Made by a program: the position numbers and the translations under genes | The notes under the pieces: generated by a model | What the model was told of the DNA's origin: nothing | Seen by the model: only the letters and a program-made list of their open reading frames with translations | The model's database searches: none | Shown: positions 8,661 through 16,707 of the stretch, in pieces | Position numbering within the stretch: position 1 is the stretch's first letter | Layout: each line of letters begins with the position of its first letter | Source: JAJPKK01 sp963802745 | GTDB lineage: Bacteria > Pseudomonadota > Alphaproteobacteria > Rhizobiales > Xanthobacteraceae | Length of the DNA: 64,000 nucleotides | Direction: 5' to 3' | NCBI GenBank assembly: GCA_963802745.1 | Contig: CAWDKL010000049.1 | Coordinates: forward strand, 170,229-234,228

Positions 8661-10099
8661 ATGAAATATGGTTCTGCAAGGAAATCCAATTGGCGCGGCA
8701 TCGCGATTGCCTGCGCGGCCGGCGCGGTTGGTACGGGCGTGATGGCGCTCCCGCAAACATTTGTCGCCGCTGCTCCAAAACATCTGCAAAACTTGGCAGC
8801 CGCCGAACACCGCAGCTTCGCGGAAGTTGTGGACATCGTCAAGCCGGCCGTGATCGGCATTCGTGCCCGTGTGGTCGACGACGATGATGCGATAACCATC
8901 CTGCACGGCAGGAGGGTTGACCCCACGGACGTATCACGTCCGCCGCGTTTCAGAACATCCCAGGGAGCCGGATTCTTCATTACACCCGACGGCTACGCCG
9001 TCACCAATAACCACGTTATCAGAGGAAGTAGCTTTGCCGAGATATTGACCGACGGCGGCCAAGTTTACAGGGCCAAGGTGGTCGGTGTCGATCCCGCGAG
9101 CGACCTCGCTCTGCTGAAGGTCGATGGCCGCAACGATTTCCCCCATGTGCAGTTTTCCGAGACGCCGCCGCGCATCGGGGATTGGATCATTGCGATCGGA
9201 AACCCGTTCGGCTTGGGCGGCACAGTTACGGCCGGAATCGTTTCGGCTCGCGGCCGAGACCTGGCAAACGAAAAGGATCTCCTTCAAATCGACGCCCCGG
9301 TAAACAGAGGCAATTCCGGAGGTCCGACGTTTGACCTTCAAGGGCAGGTGGTGGGCGTCAATTCCATGATCATCTCGCCGACCGGCGCCTCGGTGGGAGT
9401 TGCATTCGCAATCCCGGCCGCCACGGTGAGACACGTCGTCGAGCAGCTCAAGGATAAGGGTTCGGTTACGCGCGGATGGTTGGATGTCCAATTCCAGTCG
9501 GTGTCCCCCGAGGTCGCCGCGCCACTGGGATTGGACAGCGCGTCCGGGAGTCCTTATCGCTGAGGTTCCGCCCGGGGGCCCGGGGGCGGCCGCGGGACTC
9601 GCGGTCGGGGATATCATCCGGACCATCAATGGCCAGCGTCGTGGAGAATGCCCACGCCTTCAATCGAATGGTGGAGGACACCGCCCCGGGCGCATCGTTG
9701 CTGCTCGGCGTCCTCCGGCACGGCACTGTGACGTCCATCGCCGCAGTGGCGAGCGCGGCTCCCGTCGCGGATGCCCCTCGGCCGGTCCCGGCACGGACAG
9801 AACTCGAGCCGGTAGGGTCAAACCGGCAGCCACTCGGACTGTCTCTCGCCCCGACCGCGTCGCCGGCAGCCGGTGAAGGCAGTGGTGCGCTCGTTGTCGG
9901 TATCGATCCCAGTGGGCTGGCCGCCGGCCGCGGGATTGATGTCGGAGACGTGATTCTTGATGTTGCGAACAAGGCCATAACGACAGGCGACGACGTTTAC
10001 AAAATGGTTATCGATGCGCAGAAAGCGGGCAAGCAGTCAATTCTCATGCGAATCAAATCCGGTGAGACCGCGCAATTCGTCGTCCTACCGCTGGATTGA
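8661..10099 (+). CDS. periplasmic serine protease of the Do/HtrA (DegP) family, two frameshifts
   Basis: ATG 8661 follows gggagag. Residues 1-35 form a signal peptide. The trypsin-like domain is complete: His in VTNNHVI, Asp in SDLALLKV, Ser in NRGNSGGP. The frame hits a TGA at 9561-9563, but the expected PDZ1 continues in the next frame (GVLIAEVPPGG, GDIIRTINGQR) and after about 9640 in the third (VENAHAFNRM and a second PDZ ending FVVLPLD at 10099). One extra base near 9549 (ccgggAgtc) and one near 9640 (cgtCgtgg) explain both shifts; removing them gives 478 residues, a normal DegP length. As written, only a PDZ-less protease of about 300 residues is made. Sequencing error seems likelier than decay. 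HtrA enzymes degrade misfolded envelope proteins. Confidence 0.85.
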
Positions 10100-10319
10100 G
10101 GAGAGATGACGGAATGCAAACCAAGGTCGCGTTGCGCCGATCAGACCACGGTGGGCACGGTCTTACCGAACTACCGGCACGTCGGAATGATCGAAACTGA
10201 AACCGCCAGGCTATTCTGGTTCAAAGGGTTCCGGGCCCGCGGCAAGCGTCGCTACGGTGCTCCACGGCGCCACCCAATTCAAGGGCCCTACGCGATCGAT
10301 GTCTGCCGCGGACCCTTGA

Positions 10320-10345
10320 GGAACCTTGTGGGCGATTACGCCGTT
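10320..10345 (+). promoter_or_regulatory. EcfG-type general stress promoter of the PfpI/DJ-1 gene
   Basis: GGAAC, 17 bases, CGTT, ending 33 bases before ATG 10379. The 10100-10319 spacer otherwise has only a weak unrecognised frame (10106-10351) that this promoter overlaps. Confidence 0.8.
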
Positions 10346-10378
10346 TCATGACAATCGCGCAAACACAACGAGGACGTC

Positions 10379-10939
10379 ATGGAAATATCGGGAAAAAAAG
10401 TCGGAATTTTGGCAACCCGTGGCTTTGAACAGGCTGAGCTCGAAGTTCCACGTGACCGGTTAAGGGCGGCTGGTGCGACTGTCGAAGTTATCGCGCCTGA
10501 GCCTGGTGAAATTCGGGGGTGGGATCAAAAGGACTGGGGTCGTGCCGTACCGGTCGATCGCTCGCTAGAGGACGCAAAGGCCGATGACTACGACGCTCTC
10601 GTCCTGCCGGGCGGCCAGATCAATCCGGACTTGCTGCGCATCAATTCGCGTGCCCTCAACCTGATTGCCGAGGTTTACAGACAGCGGAAGACGGTCGCAG
10701 CCGTTTGCCACGCGCCCTGGCTTCTGATCGAGACGGGGCTGGCCGCGGGTCTGAGGGCGACCTCCTATATTTCGATCAAGACCGATATGATCAACGCAGG
10801 CGCCAAGTGGGAAGATTCGGAAGTTGTTGTTGACCGTGGTATCATTACGTCCCGCAACCCCGGTGATCTGGAGGCCTTCTCCCGAGCGATAATCAGTGCG
10901 CTCGCGGAGCAGCAGAGCAACAAGCGCACGGCTGCATGA
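10379..10939 (+). CDS. PfpI/DJ-1 family protein (type 1 glutamine amidotransferase-like)
   Basis: 186 residues, full length for the family. The N-terminal strand is KVGILATRGFEQAEL, with the Glu (Q-A-E-L) that pairs with the catalytic Cys; the nucleophile elbow is AAVCHAPW with Cys110 followed by His111. The stretch LVLPGGQINPDLLR is also typical. PfpI-like proteins act as deglycases, chaperones or proteases of glycated proteins under stress. The ribosome site is weak (gagg). The perfect EcfG promoter 33 bases upstream ties it to the general stress response, as are its neighbours on both sides. Confidence 0.92.
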   Translation: MEISGKKVGILATRGFEQAELEVPRDRLRAAGATVEVIAPEPGEIRGWDQKDWGRAVPVDRSLEDAKADDYDALVLPGGQINPDLLRINSRALNLIAEVYRQRKTVAAVCHAPWLLIETGLAAGLRATSYISIKTDMINAGAKWEDSEVVVDRGIITSRNPGDLEAFSRAIISALAEQQSNKRTAA

Positions 10940-11057
10940 GCAACAGTAAGGCTCTCAGATCCCGCTGAGGCCGGCCGTAGCGTAAGAGGCGAGTGCGGAG
11001 ACGCGGCAGGAAATTGCGATGGCGTGTCGCGGGCCGCCATCGCAATGAAAGACGGGG

Positions 11058-11573
11058 CTACCGGTGGCCGGCCCCGGTCGTGGCCTCCGGGAGGATCGAT
11101 TGTGCGGTCCGGAGATGCCGCTCCAAGGTCGGCAGGGACTCTTTCGCATAGGCCCCGGCGGCATCCGGCATCGAGGATGCGGTCTCATATTCTTTGATAT
11201 CTTTTTCGTGGTCCTCAATCATGTGCTTCACGAACTCCACGTCGAACATTGTCCCGTTCAGCTTCGAAAGGTGCTCAAAATCGGCCTTCTGCTCGCTGTC
11301 GGGCTGGGTCGGCACCTTGATGTGCAAGGCTGCAGCGGCTTCCTCGGCTTTCTTATTGGCTTCGCTGTGATCCGTCTCCAGCATTTGGCCAAACATGCGC
11401 ACCCCTTGACTTGCACCGTTCTTCTGCGCCAACTGCCCCATTTTAACTTCGGCGAGATTGCCCTCGATGGCCTTGGTCAGGAACATTTGTTCCCTCTTTT
11501 CCTGCGCCAATGTAGGAGTACTTGTCACGACTGCGACAGTTAGCGCGGCTCCTACCCAAACTCTGCTTCTCAT
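11058..11573 (-). CDS. DUF4142 domain protein, exported
   Basis: 171 residues from ATG 11573, chosen over the in-frame start at 11600 because taaggaggcaatc precedes it. Residues 1-23 are a signal peptide ending TLA-Q. The rest is the ferritin-like four-helix DUF4142 fold: FLTKAIEGNLAEVKMGQLA, then GVRMFGQMLETDHSEANKK, FDVEFVKHMIEDHEKDI and ETASS. The HExxH-like TDHSEA and EDHEKDI motifs resemble the diiron-type helices of related bundles, but metal binding is not shown. Members are periplasmic and often stress-induced. A near-consensus GAAAC-N16-CGTT lies upstream on this strand (about 11617-11641). Confidence 0.85.
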   Translation of the reverse strand: MRSRVWVGAALTVAVVTSTPTLAQEKREQMFLTKAIEGNLAEVKMGQLAQKNGASQGVRMFGQMLETDHSEANKKAEEAAAALHIKVPTQPDSEQKADFEHLSKLNGTMFDVEFVKHMIEDHEKDIKEYETASSMPDAAGAYAKESLPTLERHLRTAQSILPEATTGAGHR

Positions 11574-11727
11574 GATTGCCTCCTTAGGGAACGACCCCAC
11601 TTCCTGGAAAAACGTGCGCCCCGGCTAAAGGTTTCAGAAGGCTCCGAAGAAAGCGGCTGCAGAGGGGCTTTTTCATGCCTACGTTGCCGCTCCAGGCTGA
11701 CGTCAAAAGCGCCGGGACGCCACGAAC

Positions 11728-11753
11728 GGAACCTTCGGTCAGGGAAGGTCGTT
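11728..11753 (+). promoter_or_regulatory. EcfG-type general stress promoter of the DUF6496 gene
   Basis: GGAAC, 17 bases, CGTT, 70 bases before the preferred GTG start at 11824 and 43 before ATG 11797. Confidence 0.75.
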
Positions 11754-11823
11754 AGTTGTGTGAGCCGCAGCGCGCTGAAAATACCATGATGTCGCGATGC
11801 GTGACAGGCAGCGAGGTGCAGAG

Positions 11824-12180
11824 GTGCCGAAAACTTCCCCCCGACAAAACAAAACCACTGGCCGCGTTATGCACGAGTTCAAGCACGGCGAACTGCGTAG
11901 CGGGCCGGAAGGAAAGGGTGGCGAGGTAAAAAGCCGTCGCCAAGCCATCGCGATCGCCCTAAGCGAAGCGGGTGCTTCTCAGTATCAAAGCGAACGGGAG
12001 AACAGAAGGCGCTTCACGCATACCGAGGCCAAGGAAGCCCGCGGTGAGACCAGTCAACAGGAGCAGGAGGGTAAATCCCATGTCGGCGCGGGCGGATCGC
12101 GTGGCAGCAGCACGGCTGGCGGTGGACACCGCGGCACCCAGACTGGGTCCCGAGCGGCTGGTCGCCGTGGGGCGAACTGA
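11824..12180 (+). CDS. DUF6496-type small basic protein
   Basis: 118 residues if GTG 11824 is the start (ATG 11797 would add nine). The core RVMHEFKHGELRSG, then VKSRRQAIAIALSEAG is the signature of short DUF6496 proteins of soil Proteobacteria. The C-terminal half is low-complexity, rich in Gly, Arg, Ser and Gln, unlike most relatives, which end shortly after the core; it may be disordered. Function unknown; the conserved part resembles small nucleic-acid-associated stress proteins, which is only an impression. Driven by a perfect EcfG-type promoter. Confidence 0.75.
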   Translation: MPKTSPRQNKTTGRVMHEFKHGELRSGPEGKGGEVKSRRQAIAIALSEAGASQYQSERENRRRFTHTEAKEARGETSQQEQEGKSHVGAGGSRGSSTAGGGHRGTQTGSRAAGRRGAN

Positions 12181-12464
12181 CCGAAGGGCCGGTGCAACTG
12201 CGTAGCTATAATCTCCGCACCGGCGGCCTTTACCGAACGAGCCCGGATTTGGGGGCAGCCCAACTAACTATCCGGACCTCGCGACGCTTGATTTGCCGGG
12301 TCGAGGCGCGGTGGTCACAGATCGATTGCCATGAGAAAGCAATTCGCCCAGGAACCAAACAGATGGCATCCCGATTATCCATCAGCAGCATGCGTCACCG
12401 TGCGAGTATCATGACCCGAGGATTCGCAACGCGAGTATATGCGCTCTCTTGCTGCTCTCCATAT

Positions 12465-12492
12465 AAATGCAGCGTTGGGAGACGCTGCATTT
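12465..12492. repeat. perfect 10-bp inverted repeat before the DUF2383 gene
   Basis: AAATGCAGCG, eight-base loop, CGCTGCATTT. No T-run follows. It lies 56 bases upstream of the GTG at 12548, so it may be an operator or an mRNA leader hairpin rather than a terminator. The rest of 12181-12547 shows no gene. Confidence 0.5.
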
Positions 12493-12547
12493 AATCCTGA
12501 GCTCGCTGGCAAGGGCTCTAACCCTCTGAACTTTCCGGAGACAATCA

Positions 12548-12997
12548 GTGGATACAGATCTGATCCATGCACTCAAAACGTTGCATACGCACGCTATTGA
12601 TGCGCGTAACGGTTACGAGGAAGCGCTCGACGATGCGGAAGGCCGTGGCATGACGCCGCTATTTCGCGATATGATTTCGCTCCACAATGAGAACGCGGAC
12701 GAGCTTTCCGCCGAACTCGGACGCTTGGGGCAGCGCCCGGATGACAACGGCTCATTCATGAGCACCGTCCACCGTACAATCATGAGCATTCGCTCGCTGT
12801 TCGGAGGTCTCGACGCCAGTGTCGTACCTGGCTTGGTTGACGGCGAAAAACGAAACGTATCAGCTTACGCCGATGCACTCAAACAGCAGGACGTCAAGGG
12901 GGAGACGCGTGGGCTGCTTGAGAAGCAGAGGGCCCGCATTGAAGCCGCGATAGCGGTGATGCAGAGCGACGCGGCGCCTCGACGTAAAACGGGTTGA
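12548..12997 (+). CDS. PA2169/DUF2383 family four-helix-bundle protein
   Basis: 149 residues from GTG with cggaga upstream. The pattern LIHALKTLHTHAIDARNGYEEA, then MISLHNENADELSAELGRLG and VVPGLVDGEKRNVSAYADAL is that of PA2169-type (DUF2383) ferritin-like bundles. These carry His and Glu residues in helices 1 and 2 but no demonstrated activity; several relatives are induced by general or envelope stress. The gene lies inside the stress island. Only a weak GGAAC (12352) is seen far upstream, while a 10-bp inverted repeat lies close by. Confidence 0.82.
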   Translation: MDTDLIHALKTLHTHAIDARNGYEEALDDAEGRGMTPLFRDMISLHNENADELSAELGRLGQRPDDNGSFMSTVHRTIMSIRSLFGGLDASVVPGLVDGEKRNVSAYADALKQQDVKGETRGLLEKQRARIEAAIAVMQSDAAPRRKTG

Positions 12998-13467
12998 CAA
13001 AAGACCCGCGGCTCGAAATGCTCGCGGTGATCCGGACGGACGTTGCGAAGGTGCACCGCGAGAGCCAGTGCGTGTCGCGACGGGTTGCCAACCCGTCTAT
13101 ATCAAGCTAAACGCGCTCCAAACGTCACCTACTGATTGCTGAGGGTGCGCGGCGCGGGCGTAACTGTTGCCAGCCCTATCGGGCTCGGGACCTGCGCCGA
13201 TTGCCCCGCTCCGCACCATTCCTGTTATGAGCATTACCCTTAATTTGGGCAGGCACCGCAGCGGTAATACCGGATCAATGCGCCCTGATGCACCATCATG
13301 ATGACGCTCGAATGCCGCAAGTGGTTCCGGAGTCGCCAGGGTGGCCACATGGATGAAGCAATGGCGGACCGATTCCGCTCGCTGGACGTCCCCATTGGCC
13401 GCATCCGGCCTGCCAGATGCAAGAGGTCAGGCAAGGGCACGGCATGAAGTTTATGTGGACTGCCGAT

Positions 13468-13492
13468 GGAACGGATTGGTTGCCCGAACGTT
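13468..13492 (+). promoter_or_regulatory. EcfG-type general stress promoter of the HWE kinase gene
   Basis: GGAAC, 16 bases, CGTT. It overlaps the first in-frame ATG (13466), so that ATG cannot be the start of a transcript from here; the downstream GTG 13520 with ggagaag is. The spacer 12998-13467 otherwise has only a doubtful 49-codon frame (13298-13447). Confidence 0.8.
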
Positions 13493-13519
13493 TTGTCAGG
13501 TTATGCATGGAGAAGCAGC

Positions 13520-15814
13520 GTGGATAATCTGTCAGTCTTGCGCGCCGTCTTTGACGCGGCGCCTGACTGCATCACGATCATCTCGGCGAGCGGCGTGCTC
13601 CTGGAGATAAACGCCGCCGGGCGAAGCATCTTCGAGGCAAGTGATATCAGCCTTAAGGGAGCCTCCGTCTATGATGTTATCGTTCCGGAGTTCCGTGGAA
13701 CCTGGAAAGCGATGCATGAAAGGGTTTGCAACGGAGAGAAGCTGACTTGGGAATTCGATATCGTCGGATTTCGCGGAACGCGCCGACATATGGAAACGCA
13801 CGCCGTACCCCTGCCGATGCCGGATGGCAGCGTCGCACACCTGGCGATCGCGCGCGACGTGACACGGCGCGACGCAAACGAACGGAGGATACTGAATAGC
13901 GAGCCGCGTTATCGGCAGATGTTGCAGGCATTGCCTTTGCCGATCTACACGACGGACTTGGAAGGGCACATTACGTTCTATAATGAGGCGGCCGCGGACT
14001 TCGCCGGCTGCCGGCCGACCCTGGGAGAACAGTGGGGCGTGATCTGGCGCGTCTATCGCCTGGATGGGACAGCCCTGCCGCCCGATCAATGTCCCATCGC
14101 TACAGCCCTTAGGGAGGGGCGGCCGGTTCGCCGCATGGATGCGATAGCCGAACGTCCGGATGGTACCAAGGTGCGATTCACGCTTTATCCAACGCCGTTG
14201 CGCGATAGTTCCGGCCAGCCGATTGGATGCATCAATCTTCTCATGGACCTAACCGAAAAGTACGAAGCACAAGCGGTTTCTGAGCGACTGGCATCCATCG
14301 TGGAATCGTCCGACGACGCGATTGTTAGCAAAACGCTCGACGGGATCGTGACCTCATGGAATGCCGGCGCAATGCGCATCTTCGGGTACGAAGCGGCGGA
14401 AATGATCGGGCAACCGATCATGCGTATCATACCGCCTGAATTACGGGATGAGGAAAGGCGAATTATTGCCAGCCTCAAGCAGGGTTTGCGTGTGGCGCAT
14501 TATGAAACCGTGCGCATTACCAAGGATTTCCGCCGTGTCAACATTTCTCTCACTGTGTCACCTTTATACGACAAACTTGGAAATGTAATAGGCGCGTCCA
14601 AAGTTGCGCGCGACATCACGGAGCGCAAAAGGGCTGAAAAACTGCAGCGTCTGCTGTTGGACGAACTCAACCATCGCGTCAAAAATACCCTGGCGATCAT
14701 CCAGGCGATTGCGCGCCAATCGTTGCGCCACACCAAGAGCCCAAGTGAATTCGTAGCCGCCTTCACCGGGCGCGTGAACGCGCTCGCGCGCGCCCACGAT
14801 TTGCTGACGATGACCAAGCTGCAGAGCTCCAATCTGCAAGAACTGGTGCGGGACCAAGTGATGTTGGGTGGCGAGGAAGACGATCGGATCACTTGCGCGG
14901 GTCCATTGGTACTGATCGATCCGCAAAAGACAGTGCATTTGGCGTTGGTGCTGCACGAACTCGCCACGAATGCCCGCAAGTATGGCGCCTTATCGGTGCC
15001 TAAGGGCCGGCTATCGGTGTCTTGGGAGGTCCGGAGGGCAGATCAGCGGAGCCTTTTCATGATTTGGGAGGAGCGTAATGGACCGATCACCATTGCTCCG
15101 TTTCAGCGCGGTTTCGGCAGTATCCTCATTGAACGAACCCTGTCCGGCCATGGCGGCGAGGCCACGATTGAGTACAAAAGTACTGGTCTCGTGTGCCAAA
15201 TCACGCTCCCCCTGCCGGAGCTGGCCCAGTCCGCCGGGACGCCGGCCGGCGGAGAGGATCATTCCACGTTCGATCCCGGGGCGGATAGCGCTTTGCGGCT
15301 TCAAGGCACGCGCATAATCGTTGTAGAAGACGAACCGCTTATTGCCCTGGATATGGAATCGATCCTCATTGCGGCGGGCTGCGAAATTGCAGGGTCGGCG
15401 GGAAGCTTGGAGAAGGCCAAAGCCCTGGTTGCGCGAGCTGAGTTCGATGCAGCGCTCCTCGACGTGAACCTGGGCGGCAACTCGGTCGGTGAACTTGCGG
15501 CGGCGCTTATCCAGCGGAATGTGCCGTTCGCGTTCGTGACCGGATACGGTCGCGAAGCGCTGCCGGAAGGTTTTCAAGATATGGTCGCCGTCAGGAAGCC
15601 CGCGGGCCAAAAGGAATTGCTCGCCGTCGTCCAGCGGTTGGTCAGCCGAAGCGCTCCCACGACCGTTCCGCAGCCCGCCGACGGACCGTCGAACCGTCCG
15701 CGCGGTCCCATGGGCCGCCAGCCTGATTTCCCGACGCCGTACATGCAAGACGCTATGAAAACGAATTCAAAGGCGGCTGCCGAAGCTGCCGCGAAACCCA
15801 CCGTAGATGAGTGA
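13520..15814 (+). CDS. HWE/HisKA_2-type sensor histidine kinase with three PAS domains and a C-terminal receiver
   Basis: 764 residues from GTG 13520 (tggagaagcagc upstream); the longer frame from 13466 is excluded by the promoter. Three PAS domains span about 5-125, 135-255 and 258-372. The HWE kinase core follows: LLDELNHRVKNTLAIIQAI with phospho-acceptor His385, N-box HELATNARKYGAL, and the Trp-Glu pairs that name the class. A CheY-like receiver (about 605-720) has VVEDEPL and phospho-Asp648 in LLDVNLGG, a kinase-receiver hybrid as in stress-signalling systems. No transmembrane segment, so the signal is cytoplasmic. HWE/HisKA_2 kinases phosphorylate PhyR in the general stress response; having its own EcfG promoter suggests feedback. 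The last 35 or so residues extend past the receiver over the convergent DUF1328 gene. Confidence 0.93.
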   Translation: MDNLSVLRAVFDAAPDCITIISASGVLLEINAAGRSIFEASDISLKGASVYDVIVPEFRGTWKAMHERVCNGEKLTWEFDIVGFRGTRRHMETHAVPLPMPDGSVAHLAIARDVTRRDANERRILNSEPRYRQMLQALPLPIYTTDLEGHITFYNEAAADFAGCRPTLGEQWGVIWRVYRLDGTALPPDQCPIATALREGRPVRRMDAIAERPDGTKVRFTLYPTPLRDSSGQPIGCINLLMDLTEKYEAQAVSERLASIVESSDDAIVSKTLDGIVTSWNAGAMRIFGYEAAEMIGQPIMRIIPPELRDEERRIIASLKQGLRVAHYETVRITKDFRRVNISLTVSPLYDKLGNVIGASKVARDITERKRAEKLQRLLLDELNHRVKNTLAIIQAIARQSLRHTKSPSEFVAAFTGRVNALARAHDLLTMTKLQSSNLQELVRDQVMLGGEEDDRITCAGPLVLIDPQKTVHLALVLHELATNARKYGALSVPKGRLSVSWEVRRADQRSLFMIWEERNGPITIAPFQRGFGSILIERTLSGHGGEATIEYKSTGLVCQITLPLPELAQSAGTPAGGEDHSTFDPGADSALRLQGTRIIVVEDEPLIALDMESILIAAGCEIAGSAGSLEKAKALVARAEFDAALLDVNLGGNSVGELAAALIQRNVPFAFVTGYGREALPEGFQDMVAVRKPAGQKELLAVVQRLVSRSAPTTVPQPADGPSNRPRGPMGRQPDFPTPYMQDAMKTNSKAAAEAAAKPTVDE

Positions 15815-15946
15815 TACGAGAAACAGCACAAGCGCCACCACAAAGACGATCTTCGCAATGCCGACAGCCGCGCCGGCAATTCCGCCAAATCCCAACACGC
15901 CGGCGATCAAAGCAATCACCAGAAGCGTAATCACAAGCTGTAACAT
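15767..15946 (-). CDS. DUF1328 family small membrane protein
   Basis: 59 residues from ATG 15946 (ggagaggcc upstream); the longer frame to 15982 has no good site. Two transmembrane helices, LQLVITLLVIALIAGVLGF and AKIVFVVALVLFLVSLIYGG, joined by a Gly/Ala turn, exactly the DUF1328 (YtjA) pattern. These tiny inner-membrane proteins are induced by stress in many alphaproteobacteria; the role is unknown. Its 3' end overlaps the convergent kinase gene by 48 bases. A GGAAC occurs upstream but its -10 is not CGTT. Confidence 0.88.
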   Translation of the reverse strand: MLQLVITLLVIALIAGVLGFGGIAGAAVGIAKIVFVVALVLFLVSLIYGGFRGSFGSRL

Positions 15947-16198
15947 GGCCTCTCTCCAAAGTGTGTTTACGTGGGAAAACAATACACTATAGGGGTGAAT
16001 AGTTCCATCGTTGCGAGAAGATAGTGGTCAACCCGAAATCGGCCGAAATTAGCCTCGAAGGTCAACCTGCGTACCGGGTCATTCGCCGACCTTACGCTTA
16101 CATGCGCCGCCAGCCATATCCTCTCTAATCCCCCGCAGGGTCAACCAGCATCGCCCGCTCTGACCGAGCCGGCGTCGCCAAGCCAGCGTTGCCAAGCC

Positions 16199-16223
16199 GG
16201 AACTTTCATGACATCCGAGCGTT
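16199..16223 (+). promoter_or_regulatory. EcfG-type general stress promoter of the DUF3309 gene
   Basis: GGAAC, 16 bases, CGTT, ending 31 bases before ATG 16255. The spacer 15947-16198 has no other recognisable content. Confidence 0.8.
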
Positions 16224-16254
16224 CATAGATCGAGATGGTTACTGGGAGATACCA

Positions 16255-16410
16255 ATGCTTTCGACCGTGCTGATTGTTGTCCTGATCCTGATCTTGATCG
16301 GAGCACTGCCGACGTGGGGATACAGCGGCAACTGGGGATACGCCCCTGGCGGCGTTGTTGCAGTTATACTGCTTATTGTCGTGTTTTTGGCTCTACAGGG
16401 GCAGATATAA
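16255..16410 (+). CDS. DUF3309 family small membrane protein
   Basis: 51 residues from ATG 16255 with ggagatacca upstream; the frame is open to 16189 but the promoter lies there. Two hydrophobic helices (LSTVLIVVLILILIGALP and VVAVILLIVVFLALQG) flank a Trp/Gly/Tyr-rich turn, PTWGYSGNWGYAPGG, the DUF3309 signature. Function unknown, typically one of several short membrane proteins of the general stress regulon. Confidence 0.9.
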   Translation: MLSTVLIVVLILILIGALPTWGYSGNWGYAPGGVVAVILLIVVFLALQGQI

Positions 16411-16524
16411 CAAACGCGGACTCACATCCGAAGCGCACCATGTCAGCTTGAACGGCATGGCGGCGCACACGGAGGGAACGGTTGGGCTCAAGGGCTCCTG
16501 CCGCGGATACCACAGATTCCAAAA

Positions 16525-16609
16525 TGGTGCGGTCGAGAGGACTCGAACCTCCACGAGTTGCCCCACTAGCACCTCAAGCTAGCGCGTCTACCAGTTCCGC
16601 CACGACCGC
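16525..16609 (-). tRNA. tRNA-Leu (anticodon GAG)
   Basis: 85 bases with encoded CCA. Acceptor GCGGTCG pairs with CGACCGC; the anticodon stem CTAGC/GCTAG encloses the loop TTGAGGT, giving anticodon GAG for CUC/CUU. The long variable arm and the GGTTCGAGTCC T-loop are typical of class II tRNA-Leu. Discriminator base A. An ISAs1-family element starts about 100 bases downstream on the other side. Confidence 0.95.
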
Positions 16610-16707
16610 ATCGGGGTGACGCCCAGGCCCGAGGGCCAAAGCATCAAGGCAACGGCGTGCATGTAACAAATCGCCGACGCCGGGACAAGGGCCAGAGATG
16701 GCCTGAT

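Noticed and set aside
10106..10351. 81-codon plus-strand frame before the PfpI gene
   Set aside because: No recognisable domain, and its end overlaps the perfect EcfG promoter at 10320-10345.
13298..13447. 49-codon frame with two ATG codons before the kinase gene
   Set aside because: Very basic, no ribosome site of note and no homologue recognised; could be real but unsupported.
15947..16010. EcfG-type promoter for DUF1328
   Set aside because: GGAAC is present on the minus strand, but 16-17 bases on there is GTAT/TATT rather than CGTT.
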